64,000 bases of DNA from Rana temporaria (lineage: Eukaryota > Chordata > Amphibia > Anura > Ranidae): the NCBI RefSeq assembly GCF_905171775.1, contig NC_053501.1, positions 21,482,098 through 21,546,097 on the forward strand. The letters run 5' to 3'. This document shows positions 12,168 to 23,018 of this stretch, one piece after another (positions within the stretch are counted from its first letter, which is position 1; each line of letters opens with the position of its first letter). The position numbers and the translations under genes were made by a program. Under the pieces are notes generated by a model that did not search any database, was not told the DNA's origin, and was given only the letters and a program-made list of their open reading frames with translations.

Positions 12168-12174
12168 AAAATTA

Positions 12175-12300
12175 CAGTAAAACCTTGGATTGAGCGTAAC
12201 TTGGTTTGAGAGCGTTTTGCAATTGTTTTTTAATACATTTTGACTTGATATACAAGCGATGTCTTGATATACAAGTACCGTCTACTGCAGGGTAGTCTTC
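12175..12300 (+). mobile_element. CAGTAAAACCTTGG element, left end only
   Basis: Starts CAGTAAAACCTTGGATTG after TA and continues with ACTTGGTTTGAGAGCG and TTGACTTGATATACAAGCG, matching the start of the element at 15642-16551 and, more briefly, 49723. The ends suggest a TA-targeting (mariner-type) MITE. The right part is lost before the Harbinger-like element at 12323. Confidence 0.7.
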
Positions 12301-12322
12301 CCAGTTCACGATTGCAGACTAA

Positions 12323-13429
12323 CGCCCCGTACACATGATCGGAATTTCCGATGGCCTAAAATCCGATGGAATTTTTTGTCGGAATTCCATTCAAGCTGTC
12401 TTGCATACACACTGTCAGACCAAATTCCGACCGTCCAAAACGCGGTGACGTAAAACACCACGACGAGCCGAGAAATATGAAGTTCAATGCTTCTGAGCAT
12501 GCGTCAACTTGATTCTGAGTGTTCCTTGAGCTGGGGCTAAATGACCACCCATTTGATAGTACCTGCAAAGTTTCAGGGTCAATGCCACTTGGCAGAGCCA
12601 GCTGCGAGACACCAATGGTCTTTTTTAGCTGTGTGTAGATATGGCATTCTGACTATCCCTGTAAGGGGGGAAATCTTTCCATTGACAAACAAAATTGACA
12701 TTTTTCCCACTGTCCCATTTGTTTTTTTTTTCTCTGTCTGAGTTTTACTTGTCACTGTTTACCAGCAGTTTGTGTCACAGCCCATTTCTCTACTACTATA
12801 TATAATGAATACTTACCTAATGCCCAATGGGCTGGTTGGGTTAAAGTTTTTTTTTACATACACAGCCTTATTGGTGGGAATCAGGTTGGTGTTTTCCTTT
12901 CGAAATTCAACTGGCCTACTTCTTTGCTCCTGATGAAGCGTTTTTACACGAAACATGACGACTAAAAGCAAGATTTACTACCTCGCATATTGAACCCAGT
13001 TTTAACAATACAAACTCTCTATATGTACCCTTTGATGTCTATGTGTCCTCACGTTATGAGTATACTTGTATCATTATAAGACTTTTTGAAATACTATTCC
13101 AATACCTACTGGGGTTATATGCTGACACTATACTGTCTTACAAGTTTGTGTATATAGATTTTTCCATATGTATTTATTTACAAATAAATATTTATAGATT
13201 TTTACATTGATTACTTGTACCATTAAAAGTCCACTTTATTAGCTTAGATTAATTTCCATGTCCAGGAATTTCCTATCGTTTTTTTTTCCATCGAAAAAAA
13301 ATAAAACATGTTCTATTTCTAAACACAGATGGAAAAAAGTCAGATGGGGCCCACACACGATCGGAATTGCCGATGAAAAAAGTCCATCTGACTTTTTTCA
13401 TCGTAAATTCCGATCGTGTGTACGCGGCA
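12323..13429. mobile_element. Harbinger-like MITE split by a retroelement-like insert
   Basis: The left half 12323-12519 (CGCCCCGTACACATGATCGG...) and right half 13257-13429 (...CCGATCGTGTGTACGCGGCA) are mutually inverted at their ends and flanked by TAA at 12320-12322 and 13430-13432. TAA is the PIF/Harbinger target site. About 735 bp at 12520-13256 interrupts it and contains a hammerhead-like motif. I see no clear duplication flanking the insert. Confidence 0.8.
12923..12966 (+). ncRNA. Hammerhead-ribozyme-like motif, partly decayed
   Basis: A CTGATGA core (12930-12936) and one extra A are followed by hairpin GCGT/ACAC (one mismatch) and GAAAC. The flanks TTTGCTC (12923-12929) and GACTAAA (12960-12966) pair at six of seven positions, counting one G-U, which forms stem I. 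The short stem III segment, ACGCGT in intact copies, has mutated to ACATGA. Layout matches the hammerhead order; activity is unlikely. Confidence 0.5.
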
Positions 13430-13555
13430 TAACAGCGGTGAGAGCCGGCGGTGGGGAGGACGGTCTATGTGGACAATTTTCCCCCGGATCTCTGCATACT
13501 TAGATGTGTCTGTTTTATTCATCAACCACGTGAGTTGTTAAATGTTGTACCTTCA

Positions 13556-14100
13556 TTAACCACTTTAGCCCCAGACCATTTGGCTGGCCAATGACCGGGC
13601 CACTTTTTGTAATTCGGCACTGGGTCACTTTAACTGACAATTGTGCAGACGTGCGACGTGGCTCACAAACAAAATTGACGTCCTTTTTCCCCACAAATAG
13701 AGCTTTCTTTTGGTGGTATTTGATCACCTCTGTGGTTTTTATTTTTTCCGCTTTTAAACAAAAATAGAGTGACAATTTTGAAAAAAAAGCAATGTTTTGT
13801 ACTTTTTGCTATAATAAATATCCCCAGTGTTTTTTTGTTTTTTTTAAAGCAAATTTTTTCTCAGTTTAGGCTGATATGTATTCTTCTACATATTTTTGGT
13901 AAAAAAAATCGCAATAAGCGTATATTGATTGGTTTGCGCAAAAGTTATAGCGTCTACAAAATAGGGAATAGTTTTATGGCATTTTTATTATTATTATTTT
14001 TTTACTAGTAATGGTGGTGATCTGCTACTGAGACATTATGGCGGACACATTGGACGATTGTCATTTTTACAGCGATCAGTGCTATAAAAATGCACAGTGG
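13556..14100 (-). mobile_element. TTAACCACTT (piggyBac-like) element, partial
   Basis: Begins TTAACCACTTTAGCC at 13556 and reads as the reverse complement of the 3' half of the full copy at 37572-38578, including the complement of TGATCAAATACCACCAAAAG and of CGCAATAAGCGTATA. The far end fades out near 14100, so its other terminus is missing. Non-coding. Confidence 0.75.
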
Positions 14101-14400
14101 CCGATATGTATCATGAAAAGACACAAACACAGAAAGTGCATATAGCGTGACACTGTGAGGGAACTCCAATGATGGATAGAAGTAGGTCTCAAGATTATGC
14201 ACTCACTTGAAATAAATAAAAGCGGGCGTCAATCCACGAGCACCGAACTCGTATCCCCCTCAGTATGTCAGCCTGATGTGGAATAATATACGCTTTTGAC
14301 CCTCGGTAACAACTGATCAATACTCAGAAGATGGGAATGACATTGAGAAAGAAGGGAACCAATAGCGTAACTCCGTAAAATAAAAATGATTTAATAGTAA

Positions 14401-14692
14401 GCCTAGGTTCACACTGCTGCGAATTCAAAATCATGGTAAAATGCGCGATTTTACCGCGATTTCGCGGCCGCGATTTTGCCGCGATTTGCCGCGATTTCGG
14501 CCGCAATTTAATGTAAATCGCGGCCCGAAATCGCAAAAAGTAGTACAGGCACTACTTTTTGAAATCGCAGATGCGGCGTCGCACTGATTAGGACAGTGCC
14601 ATTGCCGACAATTGCCGCCGATTTGAGATGCGATTTGACATGTCAAATCGCATCTCAAATCGTTCCAAATCGTACCCAGTGTGAACCAGGGC
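14401..14692. mobile_element. Harbinger-like MITE (GGTTCACACTG ends), full length
   Basis: GCCTAGGTTCACACTG and CAGTGTGAACCAGGGC are inverted ends, flanked by TAA on both sides (14398-14400 and 14693-14695). The interior is built of CCGCGATTT-type repeats and internal inverted repeats. A fragment of the same family is at 33084-33258. The TAA duplication suggests PIF/Harbinger. It interrupts sequence that contains the hammerhead-like motif at 14794. Confidence 0.88.
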
Positions 14693-14793
14693 TAAAGTAA
14701 AAAACTCACATAAGTAGATAAACTAAAATGTACACATGCACGAGTGCTGAGCTCGTCTCCTGGCGTCAGGCTGTGTCTGTACCCAGTGCTCCA

Positions 14794-14836
14794 ATCCCGA
14801 CGTGTGTCGTCACATCACGTGACCTCATCAGGGGAT
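14794..14836 (-). ncRNA. Hammerhead-ribozyme-like motif (minus strand)
   Basis: On the minus strand: ATCCC, a perfect CTGATGA core, one extra G, hairpin GTCAC-GTGAT-GTGAC, then GACACACGTC in place of GAAACGCGTH, then GGGAT. The outer ATCCC and GGGAT are perfectly complementary over 5 bp (stem I) and stem II is a perfect 5 bp. One base of the essential GAAA is changed to GACA, so it is probably inactive, but the architecture is well preserved. Confidence 0.55.
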
Positions 14837-15055
14837 GAAGTCACGTGTTGGCTTTGTTTGGGCTCCCCATTTCCATCTGCAATTACAATGGCACTAATAG
14901 TCAAACGTTAAAATGGTTTCTTGCACTTTAAATACCAGTACAACAAAAAAGTACTGCAGAAACTTTGGTGGTTGTTTGGAATTGGTGGCTTGTTTTTCTT
15001 TTTTCATTGAATTTGCTAGAGTTCTATACATTCAGACTTGAATTTAAACAGTACA

Positions 15056-15058
<3 letters not shown>

Positions 15059-15110
<52 letters not shown>
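15059..15110. repeat. (TA)n microsatellite
   Basis: About 26 TA units immediately left of the element at 15111. A short TA tract resumes at 15593, so the element probably inserted into this microsatellite. Confidence 0.95.
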
Positions 15111-15112
<2 letters not shown>

Positions 15113-15592
15113 GTGTTTCCCCGAAAATAAGCCCGGGTCTTATATTAATTATGCCAACAAAAGACACAGTAGGGCTTATTTTCGGGGTAGGTCTTACCAT
15201 GTAATGTGCTGTCATCTCTCCCCCTCTCCCTCCCTGCCTGTCAGGAATCCCCAGTGTGAACTGAGTTAAAATGCTTGTAAAATCCTATAATCCACTCTAT
15301 TACAGTAGTATATAATGTACAATGTGTGTGTTTCTGTAATATAATTGTGCCAAATACTTTTGTTATAGCGCCGCCCTGCACTTCTGTTTCCCGCCGGAGC
15401 TCTCTTCCCCGCAATTATATTACAGAAACACACACATTGTACATTATAAAGTACTGTAATAGAGTGGATTATAGGATTTTACAAGCATTTTTAACTAGGG
15501 CTTATTTTCGGGGTAGGGCTTATATTGCAGCCCTCCTGGAAAATAACGCTAGGTCTTATTTTCAGGGTAGGTCTTATTTTTGGGGAAACAGG
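15111..15592. mobile_element. CCCCGAAAATAAG-type MITE
   Basis: Ends CCGTGTTTCCCCGAAAATAAG and TTATTTTTGGGGAAACAGG are inverted. The motif GGCTTATTTTCGGGG is repeated inside at 15173 and 15501. A ~110-bp internal inverted repeat (about 15275-15345 against 15410-15485) makes the centre a hairpin. It sits in a TA microsatellite, consistent with TA targeting. The family looks like a widespread vertebrate MITE type; that is recollection, not a search result. Confidence 0.8.
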
Positions 15593-15641
15593 TATATATA
15601 TATATATTTTGAATCAGAAAATGATATGACATTTTTCATAT

Positions 15642-16551
15642 ATAGTAAAACCTTGGTTTGAGAGTAACTTGGTTTGAGAGCGTTTTGCAAGACAAGCTAA
15701 ATTTTTAAATAAATTTTGACTTGATATACAAGCGATGTCTTGATATACGAGTAGCGTCATGTCACAATTGAGTATAAAAAAGAAGAGAGGAGCCTCTAAG
15801 TGTAGCAATATGGTTACATTTAATGAAGGTACAACATTTAGCAACATATTGCTACACTTAGGCCCCTTTCACATGTATGGATCCCGTGAGGATCCGTACA
15901 TGTCTCATCCGCTTGCTCAGCGGGGATCACTCCGTTGATCCTGAGCCGGCAGATGACAGGGTGGTCCCCACACACTGTGCAGGGACCACCCTGTCAGATC
16001 TCTGAACTCCCCTATGGGGGGATTGGATGAACACAGACCGTCTGTCTGTGTTTACCCGATCCGATCCGCAGACGGATGGAAGAATAGGATTTTCCTCCGT
16101 CTGCAAAATCGAACCATAGAGGGGACCGGTGATATAGGGTGTCAGCAGATATTCATCCGCTGACACCCGCTATCCCATACAGTAGGTATGTCCGTATTTC
16201 ATCCAAAAACAGATGAATGAAATACGGACATACTGTCTGCATGTGTGATAGGGCCCTAAGAGACTCCTCTCTTCTCTTTTATACTCTGTAGCTCCTGCTG
16301 GATTTTTCTTCTAATCCCCTTGGAGAGGTTTCCATTTGTGGATGGACATTTTATGGTTACACAACCTATAACATTGCTATAATCTTTTTATATGGACTAT
16401 AAACTGAAGGACTTATGAATAAATGGTTGTGGAACAAATATTTGAGTTTCCATTATTTCTAATGGGTGAAATTTGCTTTGATATACAAGCGCTTTGGATT
16501 ACAAGCATGCTTCTGGAATGAATTATGTTCGCAAATCAAGGTTTTTCTGTA
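15642..16551. mobile_element. GTAAAACCTTGG element with a nested MITE
   Basis: Left end TAGTAAAACCTTGG and right end AAGGTTTTTCTGTA are inverted. The interior has a ~40-bp inverted pair (15770-15810 and about 15843-15860 plus 16257-16283), whose right arm is cut by the MITE at 15861-16256. A TA-flanked, mariner-like MITE is the best guess. Related left ends occur at 12175 and 49723. Confidence 0.75.
15861..16256. mobile_element. GGCCCCTTTCACATG MITE, full length
   Basis: Ends GGCCCCTTTCACATG and CATGTGTGATAGGGCCC are inverted. The flanks are TTA left and TAA right. Since it interrupts one arm of the host element's inverted repeat, the other arm shows the uninterrupted order (GGAGCCTCTAAGTG), which fits a 3-bp site with one later mutation. 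The related ends at 60521 have an exact TTA duplication. Confidence 0.8.
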
Positions 16552-17030
16552 TTTGTAGCATCCTGCCAAAAGTTAGACTAAACTACACTAAAGGTCAGGG
16601 GTTCATTGCTGCTATCTGCTTCTTGAGAATATAGGAAAGTAGGGTCAGCTACTAATTTATGAATATTTATCAGATCCCAGCAAATTCCTGGGAATGATGT
16701 GCCCAGGAGGTGGCCGGGAAGGTGATACATGTGTGGGAGGCCTAGGCAGAGGGACATTTTTTCTTTCCAGGGAGGGTTACAGTTCTCTTGGGGCTGCTGC
16801 CCCTGGGAGACAGCCAATGTCTGACAAGAGTTGAAGTTTGGGCATTAGCAGGTGCTGGGCTGAGGGCCTAGAGAAGATATGCTAAAAGGATTTTATTTTT
16901 TAATTGGAGGGCATCAACTTGGAGTCTGGTCTGGAGAAAGATCTTTGTCTCCCTCACTGAAGAGTGTCATGTGGAAGCTGGCAGACAGCTGTCCTAGGAT
17001 ATTGTGAGTAAGACCTGGTTTTGGACTCTC

Positions 17031-17112
17031 AGGCCTCGTACACACGTCCGAGAATCTCGTCAGGAAAAACCCGTTGTTTTCCCTGACGAGATTCTTGGCA
17101 AGAAACTCTTGC
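17031..17112. mobile_element. AGGCCTCGTACACACG MITE, left-end fragment
   Basis: AGGCCTCGTACACACGTCCGAG plus the first internal inverted repeat (GTTTTCC around TTGTTTTC) match the start of the complete copy at 46412. The right part is missing. Confidence 0.65.
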
Positions 17113-17161
17113 CGCCGGAGTGTACTGACTGTCATTTCAAAAGAAATCAGATATTCAGGCT

Positions 17162-17410
17162 AGAGGGTATAGGAAGTTGGTAATCTGTCATCTTTTAAAT
17201 GCAGCAAGAGCCTGTATTCCAATAAGGTGGAAGCAGACTCAGCCTCCATCAGTAGGGATGTGGCTTAAAAGAGTAGAAGACCTGAATAAGATGGAGGACT
17301 TGGTCTGGACATCTCAGCAGAAACGGGGGGTCTATTTGGAGACGTGGGCGGAATGGAATCAATTTAAATACTCAGAGGAAGTGAAAACCTTAATAGATGG
17401 AAGTTTATAA
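17162..17410 (+). pseudogene. L1/Tx1-type LINE ORF2, C-terminal fragment
   Basis: An uninterrupted frame of about 80 codons reading LLNAARACIPIRWKQTQPPS, then a W-L-K-V-E-D-L-x-K-M-E-D-L series and a stop at 17408-17410. It is followed within ~50 bp by a G-run then T-rich tail (17458-17490). The pattern AR-x-x-I-x-x-x-W-K-x-PPS followed by an E-x-x-K/R-ME motif is what I expect of the region after the reverse transcriptase in L1/Tx1-clade LINEs, and it parallels the second fragment at 24742-25127. The RT and endonuclease are absent, so this is a 5'-truncated dead copy. Assignment is from motif recognition only. Confidence 0.65.
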
Positions 17411-17644
17411 ACTAATGAGACTTGGAGCTGGTGGGACCGGGGAGAGAGCGGTTGTCTGGGGGGGGGGGGGGTTTTTTTTTTTGTTTTTGTTTTTGGGGGA
17501 ATAGGATAAGCAGAGGTAAAAAAAATTATAAGAAGAGATGGAGAAAAAGCCCCCCTGCCGTGCCTATGAATCACAATAGTATGAGTAGGAGTGGGCTAAT
17601 GATGATTAATAATAGGTAGATTTTGGCTGATCTGAGGTACTGAA

Positions 17645-17812
17645 TGTGATGGGGGGAGGGGGGTCTGTCTGTGCTGAAGGGAGGTCTGTGCTGAATGGAG
17701 GGGCCTGTGCGGAATAGGGGGGGGGCTGTGCTGAAGGGGGGTCCATCTGTGCTGAATGTAGGGGTCTGTGCAGAATGGGGGGGGTCTGTGCTGAAGGGGG
17801 GTCTGTACATTC
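17645..17812. repeat. Degenerate ~22 bp minisatellite
   Basis: Around seven imperfect units of GTCTGTGCTGAAGGGGGG with variable G-run length. No evidence of function. Confidence 0.8.
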
Positions 17813-18219
17813 TCTAGGCTATATTTATATGAGCATGGAGTGAAGCAGAATTATCTCAAGAATCGGCGCTTTACCATCGTTTTAGCCATTCGGCCACTAG
17901 CGGGACGCTTTTAACCCCCGTTAGCGTTTTAAGAAAGGGTAAAATGCGACCGTGTATCACCGCTGCCGAAGCGCCCCCCTCTGAAAAAATTTCAGCGGAC
18001 GCCCATAATGGGTTGTTTTAAAAAGAGTAGTATTCATTCCTAAATGCACAAAAAAATAACTGGATATTAACATGTATAGGTAACAACACCAGAGATTGTT
18101 TATCCAGGGAATATCTGATTGCATTTGGGGGGTCAGGAAGGATTTTTTTCATATGAATTTTTTACCTTCCATCAACTGTGGGTATATGGTGCTCTCATTT
18201 AAGGTTATTGGAAAGGTTG
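17813..18219. other. Unassigned, includes an old MITE fragment
   Basis: Bases 17865-17990 (CCACTAGCGGGACGC, TAACCCCCGTTAGCG) resemble the GCTAGCGG-rich interior of the MITE at 60521-60922, so this may be a decayed relative. The remainder has no recognised content. Confidence 0.35.
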
Positions 18220-18744
18220 TCATTTTAAAAAAACAAACATGTTATACAGTACAATAGTTTTGCGCAAAGCAGCCCTGATCCACCTCTTCTTGGCGCTCTC
18301 AATAGCAAGCCTCTCTCTATGGGAGCTCTTGAGCAGGCTTGCTCCCGAGCTACGCTCTTGTCCCATCACACAAAGAGCATGGCTTGGCCAGCCCCCACTC
18401 TCTCCTTTTTGGCTCACTGGCTGTGATTGTTAGCAGCAAGAACCTATGGCTCCCACTGCTGTGTGAGCCAATGAGGAGAGAGAGACGCTGATCTCATGCA
18501 CTCATGGATCAAGATGGGGCTCAGGTAAGTATAAGGGGGGATGGGAGGGAGATGCATCTAGAAGGTTTTTACCTTAATGCATAGAATGCATTAAAGCAGT
18601 TGTATACCCACTGACACTTTCTTTTTTCCCTACACCTGTAAGGCAAAAGGCATAATGAGCTAGTATGCACCGCTTACCTGTAGGTAAAAGTAAAAAAAAA
18701 TGTCTATACAACCTCTTTAAGGCCTGCCTTTAGAACCACTTTAA
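18220..18744. mobile_element. TTAA-type MITE with nested TTAA MITE
   Basis: Shares the blocks AACATGTTATAC, GGTAAGTATAA and ACCTTAATGCATAGAATGCA with the complete element at 38894-39359, and ends TTAA at 18741-18744. A smaller element occupies 18591-18720. The left terminus is decayed. Confidence 0.7.
18591..18720. mobile_element. 130 bp TTAA MITE nested in a TTAA MITE
   Basis: TTAAAGCAGTTGTATA and TATACAACCTCTTTAA are inverted ends with TTAA on both sides. It interrupts the block that reads GAATGCATTAAGG in the paralogue at 39318, so the empty site TTAA is visible there. A clean TTAA insertion. Confidence 0.85.
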
Positions 18745-19448
18745 AGTTTTCAAGCTTTTTATTTACTATGTAACTAACTATGTAACTCTATGTAAGTTTT
18801 ATTTTACACATATATGACAAAACGTTCCATGTTGTCTGGAATCGCTGATATCAGAGATGGCTTTAAAACTCTCAAAGGGTTAATCTTGGCTTCTCAAGTC
18901 TCTGATGGTGTCTCAGGTGGTTTAACTAAGAATCATCTTATCTTCCTGAGAACTGGCATCTTATTTTTTCTGTCCTCCTGATCCCTTACATACTGCAGGG
19001 CTATCTTCTCCTTGTTGCTGCTACCTCCACTCCGCTGCAAGGAATCGCTGTCAGGCCAGAGGTCCACCTTGTGTCACTTTCCATCTGTTGCTATTTATAT
19101 TGTACCGGTTTTTATACATTTCTTGCATAGAAAACAGCTTGCCCTTCAAAGGGTCCCAGCTTTCCATTAGTCTTTGTAAATAAGTCCATGGCAATCTGCG
19201 CAACACTGGCTAAGATGTGCATTTAATGCCGGCTGTACAGTTGGGTAGGATCGCCAGAACGGTGACCCCTTCATTGCCAGAATTGCTTTGTCTTCTAAAT
19301 AGTCTTATGTTATAAAGAGAATACTCAGGCGATGGAAGAAAATGCTTTGTTCCCAACATTTCTAAATAATATTTTTTTTTTAATTTTGCTATGTCTCTAT
19401 TGGATATAATCGTGTCTAAGACCAAAACTTTTGTTTTTAGTTTTGGGA
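18745..19448. other. Unassigned sequence
   Basis: Low-complexity TATGTAACTA copies at 18770-18795, otherwise mixed sequence without gene or repeat boundaries that I can recognise. Confidence 0.4.
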
Positions 19449-20496
19449 AGGGTTACAACTAAGGAAAAGCCGTTCGGTTCGCACCAGAACCTTCGAACGG
19501 ACCGAACGTTTGCGCGAACATTTAGAACCTCATTGACGTCTATTGGATTCGAACGTTCGAATTCAAAAGTGCTAATTTTATTGTCGTAAAACGTCTTTGA
19601 GAACCCGGGTCTTGCCCCAGGGAACATGTATCAATGGAAAAAAAGTTTTAAAAACGGTCGTTTTTTTCAGGACTCCTGAAAAAACAACCGTTTTTAAAAC
19701 TTTTTTTCAATTAATACATGTTCCCTCGGGCAAGACCCGGGTTCTCAAAGACGTTTTCACAGGCATACTATAGACACCCAGCAGGTACAATATTTAAAGG
19801 AATTTTTCACTTTTTCTTATTTTTTTTTTATTTAAGCATCATTAAAATCACTGCTCCTGCATCAGGAGCAGTGATTTTAATGCTGCTTACAAAAAAAATG
19901 AAAAATTCCTTTAAATATTGTACCTGCTGGGTGTCTATAGTATGCCTGTGATAACGTCTTTAAATAGCACAATCACCTGACTGCCAGTAAATTAGGAAGA
20001 ACTGATCTAGCTAAACTATACAGTGTATAAATATATGTACAACACCTGGGATGTATATATATCCTCTACACACTGTAACATTAACTGACTAGCCTGCCTG
20101 CCTGCTCTATCTACCTGCAAAAAATTACTCTCTCTCTGTCTCTCTCTGTTCTCTGTTAACTGCCGCAACACACTACACAAGGCCGCCCTGCAGGTTGCCT
20201 TTTATAGTGTGGGGCGTGTACTAAACCCCCTGAGCCATAATTGGCCAAAGCCACCCTGGCTTTGGCCAATTATGGCTCTCCGTTTTTTGCGCGCTGTGAT
20301 TGGCCAAGCATGCGGGTCATAGTGCATGCTTGGCCAATCATCAGCTAGTGATGCCGCAGTGAATTATGGTCTGTGTAACTCGAATTTGGCGCGAACGACC
20401 CGTTTTGTTCATATTTCGATGAACGATCGAACATACGATGTTCGAGTCGAACATGAGTTTGACTCGAATACGAAGCTCATACCTAGTTACAACCCT
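19449..20496. mobile_element. Multi-hairpin element (four consecutive inverted repeats)
   Basis: Bounded by AGGGTTACAACTA and TAGTTACAACCCT-type ends. Inside are four hairpins: 19588-19757 (near-perfect, ~85-bp arms, one-base centre), 19758-19950 (~95-bp arms), 20232-20278 (21-bp arms) and 20297-20340 (17-bp arms, containing ATTGGCCAA). TTCGAACG-type sequence lies in both flanks (19480-19570 and 20380-20480). No open frame matches a transposase, and no exact target duplication was found. Confidence 0.7.
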
Positions 20497-20823
20497 GTTA
20501 TTATTATTTTTTGTCATCGGTTTCCCTTCAATTCCAGTCCCCTAGACACAACAGGAAGCGACAGGGAATCTCTCTAAACTTTAAATATTACATTTTCTCT
20601 TGCTTTTAGTGCCTGGGAGAATGTTCACCAGGATAAAAAAAAGGCTAAATCTCCCTAGTGGGAATTAATATGTCAACTCAAACTTTACAGGGTTACCACC
20701 CCTTCCCTGCTTTATTCAAAATTTGAAGAAAGTTTTTTGGTTTTAGACAAAGTTTAACACCACCAGCTGAGATTTGGGGGCAGCAAACAATTAAGCTAAA
20801 GCTACATGGGGATTCTTTAGTAA
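20497..20823. other. Unassigned sequence
   Basis: No gene, terminal repeat or tandem array recognised between two repeats. Confidence 0.4.
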
Positions 20824-21900
20824 GGTTTGACTCACACTGGTGCAACATTAAAGTTGCACAATTGTCGATCTGACATTGCCCTGCAACTTCGGTCCAACTT
20901 CAATGCGACTTTATTGAACGGGATCCGATTTTGATCCGACTTTGAGATGAGTGTGACTTGTACTTTGACCAATCAAAACAATTCCTTTGGTTCTGGTAAG
21001 GATAAATCATCTTGCCAAATGTTTCCAAAAAAAAACTGTGTGGGGTCCCCCCAAATCCATACCTGACCCTGAGGGTTTGGTTTGGATATTTGAGTGAAAC
21101 CCCATGCCAAAATAAAAAAAAGCACTGGGTCCCCCCAAATCCATACTAGACACTTATCTGAGCGTGCAGCCTGGCATGTCATGTTGATGGGGACAAGGGC
21201 CCTTTCCCCACAACCCTGGCCCCCTGCCCCAAATCTCCCACCCCCCATGTTGAGGGCATGTGAGGGGGGGCACTTGCTCGTCCCCCCCTTTCCTGGCCTC
21301 CCGGGCTGCATGCTCGCATAAAGATCTGTACACAATTTTTTTATTTTGGCGTGGCGTTTCCACTCAAGATCCATACCAAAATGGTCTGGTATGGCACACC
21401 GTTTTCTTTTGGGCTGAAATTGCACCCAAGTCAGACCAAAGCAGTACAGGAACCTTTTCCAAAGGGTTGCAGGGAAAAGGCCCTTGTTCTTATCAATAAG
21501 GGGACAATGTGCTTTGGTAGCCCCCATGTCATGGGCATATGACCTGGTGTGGTTCAGGAGGAGGGTGAATGCTTGTTTATCTGCTTTCCTGACCTGCCAG
21601 GCTGCATGCTTAGATAAGGGTCTGGTGTGGATTTTTGTGTGGTGGTGGGGGGGGGGGGGGCTCACGCATTTTTTTGTGGAGTTTCCCCCTTAAAATCCAT
21701 AGCAGATTTACATTTTTTTTTTTTTTTCTTGGGGTCCCCCTTGACATTTATAACAGACCCTCATCAAGGATAAGGTCTGGTATGTATATTTTGAGGGAAA
21801 ACCACTCTATTTTCTTTTTGTGTTGGGTCCTCTATTACCATCTATATCAGATCCTCACCTAGGATAAGGGTCTTCTATAGATGAAGGGCTTTGTTTACAA
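20824..21900. repeat. TCCATACCAGACC repeat family, long copy
   Basis: Starts with a GACTCACACTGG end followed by CCGACTTTG-type repeats, then several versions of AAATCCATAC, GTTGATGGGGACAAGG and CCATGTTGAGGGCATG. The same modules occur in 1221-1621 and 55515-56047. A 230-codon minus frame (20973-21665) runs through it but is built of the repeated module and has no recognisable domain. Confidence 0.7.
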
Positions 21901-22200
21901 TCAGAGGTAGGTGGCTGTCATTTACTGGCAATTTAAAGTGCATTTTCTTCCCTTTGTAAATGTTTTGTTGTAGTAGGTTGTAAACAATATACCGGCAGGT
22001 TAAAGGCATCCCCCAGACATTTTATTTTAGGGCATTTAAAATTTTAATGTTGCCCTTTAAGCATGATAAAAATGTCTACTAATGGAGTTTTTAAAAACCT
22101 TTTTGGGCTTTGGTATAGCCTAGAAAATGTCCATTACTGGTTTTTCACATTTGACTCCCTAATCGTCACCCTAAATAGTTTATTTAGTTTATTATCAAAG

Positions 22201-22214
22201 CCTCTATCTATCTA

Positions 22215-22294
<80 letters not shown>

Positions 22295-22318
22295 CCTACG
22301 TATCTTTCTTTCTCTCTC
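22201..22318. repeat. (CTAT)n-(CTGT)n-(CTAT)n microsatellite
   Basis: Compound tetranucleotide array: CTAT units, then about 13 CTGT units, then CTAT units grading into CTTT/CTCT. Confidence 0.97.
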
Positions 22319-22947
22319 ACAATCTGTTATCTTACCTTGTATATCTATTTATTGCAAAATAAATATTGTCCTAAATTTTTTTTTTTTACATTTTTGTTAT
22401 GATTCTTTCATATGCTTTATTTTTATAGTTTTCTTGTCCTCAGATTTCTAGATTAAAACAGTTCAAGGATAACTTACAGCGCATAGTGCATTTTTAAAAT
22501 GTGTTTATTTATTTTTTATTCATTTTTTTCCCTTTTGCATCCTGTTTAACTAACTGTGTCTGGTTTATTTTACAGTTATCTTTATGCATTTCTCTATTTT
22601 TTTTTTCTTTTACAGTATTTGTCCTTATATTGTTATGTTTTCGTTGGTAATGTGTGATGTTGTTTATTTATTTATGTTTTCCTTCATTTTGCTTTGTTCC
22701 CTGGTGGCGAGCATCCCGCAGGGTTACCCATTATCACTTTATTCACATTTTCATGTCTTCACATTTGTCCCTTTCAGTACTTGTAGTAACATGTTTTCCA
22801 TTGGTGTCAGAGCCGGCCAGAGGCTTCCTTACTAGCTTATAATATTTTGTTGTCAGTAGTTTGGTACTATAGTTTGTCTTGCATAGTGCTATATGATTGT
22901 TTTTTTTTATTTTTATGAATACCTTTTATTTATATGGCACCAACATA
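22319..22947. other. Unassigned AT-rich sequence
   Basis: T-rich stretches at 22378-22400 and 22590-22610. The frames here are T-run products with hydrophobic, low-complexity translations. Nothing supported. Confidence 0.4.
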
Positions 22948-23018
22948 CACTGTATTACCAAAAGTATTGGGACACCTGGCTTTGCACGCACATGAAATTT
23001 AATGGCATCCCAGTCTTA

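Noticed and set aside
20973..21665. 230-codon minus-strand open frame
   Set aside because: Lies wholly in the TCCATACCAGACC repeat; the peptide repeats the same module and the G/C runs explain the openness.
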